This document shows, piece after piece, positions 1-19,000 of a stretch of DNA of 64,000 nucleotides. The notes beneath the pieces are model-generated. The model saw only the letters and a program-made list of their open reading frames with translations, made no database searches and was not told where the DNA came from. Position numbers and translations under genes: made by a program. Where the stretch lies: assembly GCF_964199755.1 (NCBI RefSeq), contig NC_133906.1, positions 1,426,001 through 1,490,000 on the forward strand, given 5' to 3'. Source of the DNA: Larus michahellis (taxonomy: Eukaryota > Chordata > Aves > Charadriiformes > Laridae). Numbering within the stretch: position 1 is the first letter of the stretch; each line of letters starts with the position of its first letter.

Positions 1-9065
<9,065 letters not shown>

Positions 9066-9207
9066 TGCCGGCCCGCGCCTGCGCACTGCGCGCTCCCCCG
9101 CCCGTTGCCGGCGCAGCGGGCCCGCGCCCGCGCAGTGCCGCGCCTCAGCGCCGTCGCGAAGCGCGAATAAACGCCCGAGGGTGGGTTTTTGCGTTTTGTT
9201 TGGATTT
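9066..9207 (-). promoter_or_regulatory. HARS1: HARS1 CpG-rich promoter
   Basis: GC-rich, CpG-dense stretch directly upstream of the HARS1 ATG. NRF1-like GCGC-TGCGCA palindromic clusters lie at about 9075-9092 and again around 9125-9145, and no TATA box is seen in gene orientation. It is squeezed between the HARS1 start and the probable 3' end of HARS2. Confidence 0.6.
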
Positions 9208-9213
9208 TTTAAT
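9208..9213 (-). terminator. HARS2: Candidate HARS2 poly(A) signal (ATTAAA)
   Basis: On the minus strand, ATTAAA lies about 600 bases after the HARS2 stop codon. No minus-strand AATAAA was seen between 9806 and 9214. It sits next to a TA-repeat/poly(A) tract (plus 9211-9238), so it may be fortuitous. Confidence 0.35.
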
Positions 9214-9238
9214 ATATATATAAAAAAAAAAAAAAATA
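9211..9238. repeat. (TA)n and poly(A) tract between HARS2 and HARS1
   Basis: Short 'aatatatatataaaaaaa' tract in an otherwise GC-rich interval, at the probable 3' end of HARS2 and upstream edge of the HARS1 promoter. Confidence 0.85.
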
Positions 9239-9806
9239 CAGAGTTCCTCCACGGCCGCCCCAGCCGGAGCCAGCCCCCTGCTGTATCCCTCCCTGAGGGC
9301 GCCCGTGCTCCCCACAGGCTGGGCCCGTCCGGGTGGGTCTGGCCCTCACAGCCCTCAGAGGGGTAAGGGCTGGCCTTTCGTTTCCACCCTCTCCCTACAT
9401 CCTGAGCCTGCAGGCGCCCAACGCGCCACAGATTGTTCCCCCCCGTGCTCTGGAGCTCGGCCTGATCCTGCTTGAGCAGCACCACAATCCATGTCTGCCC
9501 GGGCCATCACCACGACCGCCTACGGCGGACGGCAACGGCTGCGCAGTCACAGGTACCGCAATATTAGGAACCCGTGAGTTTGACCCGTCCTTCAGAGCAG
9601 TTAACCAGAAGGTTAACCCGGTGACTGCACTGTCCGTAACTTTTAAAACCCGCTTGGCTCCTTTCCAAGCAGATGTCGTGTGTTGACACCGCCTTAGCCC
9701 AGGCAGATGAGCCTCAGATGACCGACTTCAGCAGGAAGTGAACGGCAAAGGGCGCTGGAGGGTTCCAGTTGTACAGTTCAGTCAAGCAGCTCTGGCCAGA
9801 GAAGTC

Positions 9807-12800
9807 CTAGGGCTCCAGCCTTCTTCTGATCTCATCAACAAGCTTTTCTCTTGGGATATCAACCTACAAAGCAAAAGGAGAGCAGGTAGCAGCACTGGAA
9901 CCCTGAGCAGAAGACCATTCGATCTGGCCCGAAGGACTTGCTGTGGGTACCAACGTAGTTTGTGACTGGTTTTCTGGAGCAGTCACCCAACAGATCTGTG
10001 CGACAGCTCCCCAAAGGAACAATGTCGCTGAGGGAAAACCCAGAGCCTTTCAGTAATTTCTAGATTTTTGGAAGCACTTTTGAAACCTGGTCTAAAAAGA
10101 CATTCTCACCTCCTCTCTTGTTGCTACATCTCGCAGCTTGACGACTCCATCTGTCAGCTCTTGCTCTCCTACAATGGCAGCAAGGGGGATCCCCGTGTCC
10201 TCGCAATACTGCAGCTGCTTCAGCAGTTTAGGATCCTTCTTGTAGAACATCTCTGCCTAGGAGGGAGGGGAAAAAAAATTGCTCTGATGAATCTTGGAGC
10301 AAACCAGGCAGCGCCAAAACCCCACAGAAAACTCTGACTCATTATTCCTGCAGCAAGCGGTTGCCTTTAGCACTCTCAGCTGTTCTCCTTCTCTGCCTGC
10401 TAGATCTCAGTCAGGCCCGCATCTTGAAGAGACACACAACTAATGGTGTTGGTCTTGCTGTGTTACAGCTTCCTTCAGGCTCCCCCCTCCCTCACCCATA
10501 CCAACGCCAAGCCCGAGTCCTTACTTCACCTTGATCCCTGCATCCCACAGCTCGGAGATGAGCTTCAGTCTCGCAGCGAGTAACTGTTTCTGAGGTGTAG
10601 CCACCAGCACTTCTGTCTCAGTTGCTCGAACTTTCTCCCCAGAAGCCTGCAGGGACAGACAGGCTCTGAGGGAATCCGCAGCTCACAACAAGCTCACCTC
10701 ACCTTATCTTCAGGCCTTAACTTAGCTCCCCAAACCAAGCATACTTAAAAGCTAACTATCACCCTTTAGTGAACGTTACTGAGCAAGGCTAACCTTCCAG
10801 AGTGCACAGATAAGACAACCTGGACACATTTAATGAGTCCCCCACAGAATCTGCATTGTGACAAGCTACTTAATCGCGTGTTGCTCTTCCCGTGAGACCT
10901 TGGCCTTCCTTCCTCCCCCTGGGATGGGACCTGGACGGCTTTCTGATGTCTCCTTTGATTCTTCAGGTCCAAACACATTGCTTCAGCCTCACTTGCAACG
11001 AATCACAAGCTCAGAACTAAATGCAAACTGATGAATTTCCTCACAGGCTTTCCCAGGGTGCTCATTACAGAGTGGGTGCCACAGCTGTTACCGAATTAAT
11101 CACTTCACAATCCCCAGGACAGAAAAACTCACAGGCAAGAGCCAAGAGCAAAGTGACTGGGGCACAAAGTTCAGAGCTAGGAACAGAGCTCAGGGCCTGT
11201 CTCTAACGCTTCCTTGGTGTCTGCTATGAAATGCTGCCTACAGCTGCCCGCGCCTGCATCCTGATGGGCTGCAGAAAAGGGCTCCATCTTCTATGCATGG
11301 ACATTCGGGCATGAGAGAATCCATCTTCTCCCCCCAAATCCTCTCCTCTTGAACACCGTGGAGCTGCAGAGCTCTGTAGTAAACAATAGATGGCTTCTTA
11401 GAGCCCTTTCCCATGCCATGCACCACCTACCTTCGCCCTCTGCTCTAGGATGGAGAAGATCCGCTCGATCCCAATGCTGACCCCCACGCAGGGCACCTTC
11501 CGTCCCTTGGGATCAAACATCCCCACCAGCCCGTCGTAGCGACCGCCTCCAGCCACGCTCCCAACGCTGACCGGCTCCTCCACGTGATCGTTCTCCTGCT
11601 GCAGCAGGACAGCCTCAAAGATCACCCCCGTGTAATAGTCCAGACCCCGCGCCAGGCTCAGGTCGAAAGAGATCTGTAGGACACGAGGGAACTCCGTCAC
11701 TGGGCGCACTCGCGGGGGGCCCAGGCTGCCCGGCCACAAAGGCAGCACCCCCTCCTGCCTCCGCACCTCCTCACCTTCCCTGTGATGCCAAACAGGGTCA
11801 GGTACTCAAACAGCAGCTTCATGTCCCCCAGCCCCTCCTTGGCCAGCTTGTTCTGGGACAGCTTGGGGTCCTGCAGAAGCCGCTCAATCAGGTCCAGGCC
11901 ACCTGTGGGAACAAGCCATGCCTCAGGTCTGCCAGTGCAGCAGCACCCGCGATGAGGGGCCCGGCCAGCTGGGTGTGTGCCTTGCACCCCTGCATCGCTG
12001 GCCCTACCCGGACTGGAAGGACAAGGCTAAAGGCTTGACCCCCCAAGTGCTCACCGTGAAGCTGGACATACTCCCCGATGCGATCTGCAGCCTCGGGAGA
12101 GAGCCCCTTCTCTCCTACCATCTCATTCTTCACGTCCTGCCATGGTATCTGCGAGGGGAAACAAGAGCCTCTGCTGCTGCAGGACACTCTCATCACCCAC
12201 TGTCTCCACCAGCCCACGTATTCACAACACGCACAGGAAGACAGCAGTCAGCCATCTCACTAGTGATCCGCGTCTCTCCCAGGAATTATTAACAGAAACC
12301 ACTGGAAATGCTAGGCTTTATTCTTAACTATGCACAAGAGCTCCCCGAATCTTTTACAAACACCAGTGGTGTAGCTGCTGTGAACCTCTTCGTGATGAGC
12401 AGAGCCACGACACTGCTCAGCCCGAGACATCCACCCTCCACAGGGGCACAATGCTCACCTTGTCCAGCTTGTCCACAGTAGAGCACGTAGTTATGAACTT
12501 GCTCTCTGGGATGCCGCAGACGGCAAACACACCATTCAAAATCCGTCTGTCATTGACCTGGGGGTGGGAGAGGCTCGTTTAGCTCAGAGGAGTTCCCCCC
12601 GCCACCACTTCTTCTTGCCCCAGGGGTGCAGGAAGCTGCAGCTATTGGTGTTTCCTCGTGTCTTCTCACCGGCACCTCAATCCCACAGGAAGGGAAGGCA
12701 CCAAAGTGTGAAAACCACTCAGGTCTGATCTCACCTTAATGAGAAAGTCCCCAAGCTGCAGGTCACTCAGAATCTCGTGCACGATCTTCAGGCACTCGGC

Positions 12801-15800
12801 GTCAGGAATCATCGGGTCGAACTGCCCAGCGATGTCAAAATCCTGGGGGCAGAAGAAACGGCAGAGCCTCCTGGCACAGCTGAGGTGCTTTGGCACCCCC
12901 AGGCACCACACATGGCCCCACAGCAGCTGAAGGCAACCCAGCCGGTAAAATCCACACGTCCCCCCTGCCCTCCCACCCTGAGCAGTCTTGTCCCCTCGCA
13001 CGGCAGCCACCACAACACTCACGCACTGGTAGAACTCCCTGTAGCGGCCCCTGGTCGTGGCCGGGTTGTCCCGCCTGTAGACCTTAGCGACGTGGTAGCG
13101 CTTCATGTTGGTGATCTTGTTCATCGCCAAATAGCGAGCGAAGGGCACCTGGGGGGCTGAGGAGTTAAGGACAGGAACGTGGAGATGCCCCGAGCTGCAG
13201 AAACCTGAACCTCAAAGCGCCCTGTCCCCCTTCCGCTTTGCCAGCTGCTCCCTGATCTCTAGGGAGATCATCAACTGTGGCTGATGAGTATGATGAAACC
13301 ACACTGAGGTCTTCCAACACCAGGACACCTCCATCTCCTTCTTCTGAACCACAGTATGTCAACGCCTCACACACACAGACCTTTGCTAGGTCATTTCGCC
13401 CTCTCACGGTGCAATCAGAGACAATTCCACATATGGGAGTCATAGAGACGTTGAAGTGGAGAGCTTCTTGGTGAGATGTGGAGATGGAGAAGGCCCAGGA
13501 TGGACACCTGCTTTGTACCTGCAGCAAACACCGCTGCTCTCTCAGAAGAGCTACCAAGACACTGGAAAGGTGGGATGGGCAGGACAGGAGCACACAGACA
13601 TGGGGACTGTTAACCAGCAGGAGGTAAAACCAGTACAGTGGAGCATACTGGTGCATGTCCACAGAAGAAAAGGGCCGCTTTGCTGCAGCTCCTGGACTGG
13701 CTGTGGGGTGGTTTGAGGTGGGGTCATGCAAATGACAGCAGTGGTGTCCACTGCTCGGTGGGAAGGGGGTTTCTGTCACGGCGATGGGACCCGCAGGCAG
13801 GGCAGGGCCATACTGTTCAATGTCTTCATCAGCAACATAGACAGCTTGGACAACACCAAGCTGAGGGATGGGATGCCATCCAGAGGGATGTGTACAGGCT
13901 TGAGAGTGGGCCCTTGTAAACCTCATGAGGTTCAACAAGGCCAAATGCAGAGTCCTGCACGTGGGTCGGGGCAATCCCAAGAACAAATCCAGGCTGGGGG
14001 ATGAAGGGATGGAGAGCAGCCCTGCTGAGAAGAACTTGGGGGCCTTAGTGGATGAGAAGCTCAACGTGAGCTGGCAATGTGCACTGGCAGCCCAGAAAGC
14101 CCCCCCACATCCTGGGCTGCATCCCCAGCAGCGTGGGCAGCAGGGTGAAGGGGGGGGGATTCTGTCCCTCTGCTCCGCTCGGGGGAGACCCCCCTGCAGT
14201 GCTGCCTCCAGCCCTGGGGCACCAACAGCAGAAGGACACAGAGGTGTTAGACTGGGGCCAGAGGAGGCCCCGGAGATGAACCCACGGCTGGAGCCCCTCT
14301 GCTGTGAGGACAGGCTGAGAGAGCTGGGGGGGTTCAGCCTGGCAAAGAGAAGGCTCCGGGGAGACCTTCGAGCCCCTTTCAGTCCCTAAAGGGGCTCCGG
14401 GAAAGATAGGGAGGGACTTTTGACAAGGGCATGCAGTGACAGTACAAGGGGCAATGACTTTAAACTAAAAGAGGGGAGATTTGGACTGGATATAAGGAAT
14501 AATTTTTTCACGATGAGGGCAGTGAGCCCCTGGGCCAGCTTGCCCAGAGAAGCTGTGGCTGCCCCATCCCTGGAAACATTCCAGGCCAGGTTGGACGGGG
14601 CCCTGAGCAACCTGCTCTAGTTGAAGATGTCCCTGCCCATGGCAGGGGGTTGGACCAGGTGGCCTTTACAGGTCCCTTCCCACCCAAACCATTCTGTGAT
14701 TCGATGAAGGGTGACCCAACAAGGCGGAGGTGGCAGTGACCTCGGTGTGCCACCATCCCCTCAGCGAGGGCAGCGCAGGATACGGTCAGGTCGTAGCGCA
14801 GGGCCAGCAGCTCCCCTCCCTGATCCTGCAGCTCGTAGATGAGCTTCGCCTCCTCCCCGTACTTCCCTGTCAGAGTCTCCTGCAGGGAGACAAAGGGGCT
14901 GGAGAAGGACCCGGGGGGGCGGGCTCTGAGGTGCAGGGATAGAGCACAGAGCCAGGCCCCCCCTCAGCCCCACAACTTGAGCAGAGAGTGGGGCAGGACG
15001 GACGGGACATGACACACATCCCCCTCTGACCTGGGGCAGAAGAGGGGTCCACAGCCCTGTCCCCCCGACACAACGGGGACCCGCAAGGGACTATCATGGC
15101 TGCCCCCCCTCACCATGCCCCACATGGGGGGATCCCCCAGCCCTGCCCCACACCTGCCCCCAAGGCAAGGAAAGGAGGTGCTCCCCAGTCCCGCAGGAAA
15201 AGGGGGGACCCCACAGCCCCACGGGGGGGAGCAGAGAAGGAGCCCACAGCCCCAGGGATGGCGGGGGGGCAGAGAGGGGTCCCCCAGCCCCCCTTCTTCA
15301 GCCCCATGGGGAAGCAAAGGGGGGTCCCAGAGCCCCACGGGGCGGGGGGCAGAGTAGCGGGTCCCACCGCCCCGCAGCGGGGGGGGCAGAGGGGGCTCTC
15401 CCGCAGCCCCGGTGGGGGTCACCGCCCGCACGAAGGAGGGAGAGGGTCCCGCCGCGGCCCCCCCTGCGCCGCCTCACCCGCAGCTCCAGCACGGGGGTGT
15501 CGATGGCGGCCGCCCCGTGCCGCTTGAAGCAGGCCACCACGGCGGCGAGGAGCCGGTCCCGGAGCGCCGCCTGATCCGGGGGGTGGTCGCGGGTGCCCTG
15601 CCCCGGGACGGAGAGCGGCCGTCAGCGGCGGGGACAACGGGGGAACAACACCCGGTAACCGCCGGCGCCGCCCCCGCTCCCCGCTGTTACCTTGGGCGTC
15701 TTCAGAACCGGGCCCCGACCGCCGCCGTGGGCCGAGCCCGTCACCGCCCGTACCTGCCGGGACAGGAGGCCGCGGTCACCCACCGGCCCCGGCGGCCAGG

Positions 15801-15906
15801 CCCGAGAGTGGCTCACCCAGCCTCTGGCGGGGCGCGTCGACCCCAAGCGGGGCCCGACGGGCAGGAGGCGCCCGGCGGCAGCGGCGAGCGGGCCCAGCCG
15901 CAGCAT
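9807..15906 (-). CDS. HARS2: HARS2, mitochondrial histidyl-tRNA synthetase, complete (12 coding exons, 516 aa)
   Basis: Charges mitochondrial tRNA-His. Coding exons are 15906-15691, 15597-15478, 14879-14784, 13148-13023, 12842-12735, 12557-12459, 12148-12055, 11902-11775, 11673-11431, 10646-10530, 10256-10110 and 9863-9807 (TAG at 9809-9807). All have AG/GT borders and joined phases. Residues 1-50 are arginine-rich with no acidic residue until about 43 ([20 protein letters not shown]), a typical mitochondrial presequence. Motif 2 lies around 177-190 ([13 protein letters not shown]). The histidine-binding HisA ([10 protein letters not shown]) is near 336-345 and HisB (GGGRYDGL) at 371-378. Motif 3 (GVSIGIERI, Arg400) is intact, and residues 411-516 form the anticodon-binding domain. 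The length matches mammalian HARS2 (about 506). Unlike human HARS2, it lies on the same strand as HARS1, and exons 13148-13023 and 12842-12735 are nearly identical to HARS1. Nothing indicates a pseudogene. Confidence 0.94.
13800..14706 (+). mobile_element. CR1 LINE fragment in HARS2 intron 3
   Basis: Plus-strand CR1 3' portion. It includes the RT-proximal '[20 protein letters not shown]' segment (around 13925), the [16 protein letters not shown] stretch, the [20 protein letters not shown] stretch and the 3'UTR, ending in the usual tail 'ccattctgtgattcgatga'. It is 5' truncated near 13800 and frameshifted, and lies antisense to HARS2 between exons 14784 and 13148. Confidence 0.9.
15020..15420. 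repeat. HARS2: GC-rich imperfect minisatellite in HARS2 intron 2
   Basis: Recurring units of roughly 35-45 bases, such as 'ggggtcccccagcccc', 'cagccccacgggg' and 'gggggcagagaggggtcccc', fill most of the intron between exons 15478 and 14879. Unit length and copy number are approximate. Confidence 0.6.
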
Positions 15907-16085
15907 GGCCGGTCCCGGGGAACCCGGAAGCGAACGGGCTCCACGTGACCGCCCGGCACGGCTGCCTCACGGCGCTCTAGGCCCTCGCGGCGGGCACTCG
16001 GTGGTGCTCGGGCGGACTGTCTCGCTTTACGGCCCGGGCCCCACCGCGCGACAGTTGCCGTTCCCTTGTCGCCCGCACCCTCAAC
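15907..16085. promoter_or_regulatory. Bidirectional CpG-rich promoter shared by HARS2 and ZMAT2
   Basis: Only 179 bases separate the HARS2 ATG (minus) from the ZMAT2 ATG (plus). The interval lies inside a long CpG-dense block (about 15.4-16.35 kb). It has an ETS-type CCGGAAG at 15924-15930 and a CACGTGAC E-box (USF type) at 15942-15949, both common in housekeeping bidirectional promoters. No TATA box is evident. Transcription starts are not visible from sequence. Confidence 0.75.
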
Positions 16086-19000
16086 ATGGCGTCGGGCAGT
16101 GGGGTAGGTGCTGGCGGCGGCGGGGCCGCGCCCGTTGCTTTCTCTTTCGCTCGGTGGGCCCTGGGCCGTGCCCCGGGCAGGGCCGGGGCGGCTGGGGCTG
16201 TTCCGGAGGGGCAGGCGGCGGGAAGGGTCGCCCCGCCGCGGCTGGGCCTCGGTCGGGGCCTGACGCCAGGCCGCGGCGTGAGGGACCCCCCGGAGGGGGG
16301 ACGTGGCGGGGCCGGGGGTGCCTGAGAGGACCGGGACCCGCGGGGAGGCCCCATCCCTGCTTTTTACAGCGCTGTGCCCTCTGTGTGTGTGGGCGGTGGG
16401 AGATTCGGGGCCGCCTGAGAGGCCCCGGTGTCTTCAGGGCTAGAAGGGGGTGGACCTCACCCCGGTCTCCCCTTCCTAGGCCAGGCCTCCCCCATGGGAG
16501 CCCCTTTTTCATCCAGGCGGTGTGAGGAGATCCGAACCTGCCCCAGCCCCCGTGATGGGGATGCTCACCCGCCTTCAGTTCCCCGGGGGGACCAGCCCAT
16601 ACCAGGGGCCTCCTGGGGCTGGGCCGTAGGGGTGGAGGCAGCTCCCTCCTTCCATTGTCCATCTTGTCCTGCCCCTTGGCTTCTTGGCTCCCCTGGGAAG
16701 GGGTTACCTGTTTCTGGACGGCTCTCACGTTGTCCTGCTGAAATTGCTGCTTGCTGCCATCTGCCCTTCATGGAGAAACCGCTCTTTCTGTGACTGTAAT
16801 CCTGGAGTTTCGGAAGGCTCCAAGTAACTTGATTATTTTGTTGGCGTTGCTCAGTTTGTGTAACGTGGCAGTGAAGTCTTTCTGCCTTTATGGATCCCGC
16901 GGGATTTGGTGTTGGGAATGCCAAGATTGCATCCCATCTCATCAGTGAGGTGGATGCCATTGGCGTAGTCTGACTGGAGAGCCGGACCAGTTTAAAAACC
17001 TCCAGTAATACCCCAGAGAGCCATCAGCAGCGCAGGGGCTGTGTTTTTCTGCGTTTGTGGCTGATCTTTCCTTCAGTTGAAGCCCCTTGCTGAGAAGCGA
17101 GGAGTGCTGGGAGAGGTCAGGGAGCAGGATGTCTGCCCAGGAGTGAGATGGGACCTGTGCTTTGTTCTCAGCTGCTGGCAGTTGCGTTCGTGTTGGGTTG
17201 AGCCAGACTTGAGGCTTCTGTGTTATTTTATAGGCTTTGATGTTGGTACTGGGCAGATCATTCGGTGCCTGTCTGCAGAGGGAATGGGAAACCGTGGGGC
17301 GCTTCTGGTTTTTAAGTGTTGTTACTTATTCGGGAAATACTCTCTGTCACCCAAAGCAGTCGTTAGGTAAAGATTTCAGGGCTTGCAGCCACGTTTGCAT
17401 CCACCAGGCCAGTTAAGAAAAGTTTCTTCGGATAATGTCTAGCCAAGATCTTGTTACGCATTTGGGTTTAATTTCTTTCCCTGTGCCTGGACGAGGGAGA
17501 TTGGTAAAAGAGCTGTGAAAGACTCTTTCCCTTTTATTACAACAGGAGAGTGAAGCAGCAAGCAAATCGCCTCCTCCCTGGGCTCCCACCAGCTATGATT
17601 TGTGATAATGCGTTGGTATGCAGGAGAGTCTAGATTCTGGAAAATACCCCCAAACATTAATTTACACTCCATGATATTTTCTTTTCTTTTGCTCAGGGTG
17701 GTTAATAAAACCTGTTATGACATGCTTAAAGTGCTTAAGAAGCTCTGGGAATAAATGAGAATTTTTCTACGCCTCCCTAAGGCATTTTCATTCCTATCAG
17801 TAGTTGTTCGTTCCGTTTGAAGGATTGCCAGAGGAGAAAACGTTAAATGACTGTGCTGCTGCTATAGCTTCAAATGGGATTTATTTCCTTTGGATTGTGA
17901 TTGGATTCTTGATTTGGCTGAACGGCGAAGGCGGTGGGGTGCGTAGGGGGGGTCCTTCTTTCCCGGAGATATTTTAAAATACATCAGTCTTTTTTTTCTT
18001 TTAATACGAAACTGAGAGCCTCGCACTGCCATGCCGAGTGAAATGCAGTTTTCTAACCAAATGAGAGTTACCTTCTCAAGAAAGAAGTGTCCGAGTTATA
18101 AGCTGTGACCGATACCAGGTGCAGGGGCCTTAACTGCGTAGGGGGAAGAGGCTGTGCTGGTCTGGTGAGCACATGGAATGGAAGAGGGATTCTTGTCCAG
18201 TCACTTCTGCCCTCAGCGCTGGTGACTAGGTAAAAATCCCCCCTGAAAAGAATAGCCTTTGTACTCTTCAGTGCCAGCTTCACCTGAATTCAGCTTCTCT
18301 TCACGCAACTTACCCTGTCGCTGCCATGTAGAGTGCTCTGGGGGGCTGCCGAAGGGCCCGTCTGCCTTAGAGGTGTTTCTTCCCTTCCCTGCCTGTCCGC
18401 AGCGTGAAGCTGCAGGAGCAGGGCGGCCCACGGTGCGTTTCGTACAGTTGCTTCCCTGGTATCTCCACGCCTCACCTTGACAGTTGGGGTTTCAGAGCTT
18501 TTTCTGGTTTGCTTGTACACGTGTCTCGCTTGAAAAAACGGTACTGGTTCCTGTGATTTCATAGCAAACTCGGCGCTTTGATTCCTGTAATGCGCCGACG
18601 TACTGCTGAGAGTGGGCTTACACAGCCTTCTGTACTCCTGCATCTTAATCAAACTCTTTACAGCTCATGTTGTGTTTTGCGGCTTCCTCATCTGATATTT
18701 GCAGCTCAGGTGTAATTGACTTTGGGAAGAAGTGTGTGTAATGTGCTAATGACTGTGCTGTGTTTCTCAGGTGGCGCTTATGAGGTCTTAGATCAGTCGG
18801 TTTAAATCCCGTCGGTGTCTGGTTTTTCAAAACGAAAGCCTGGGTGATCATCTCAGGAGCTATTACGATAAAGTCATTACTTTTCTCAGTGCTTCGATAT
18901 CCTTCTAGAAGAAGTAGATATGGGCGTGCTGAGGGTTGTTCTCTTAAGCTATGTCCTTAATTGCTAGATATGAAAACAGGACATGGGGATATAACGTAGT

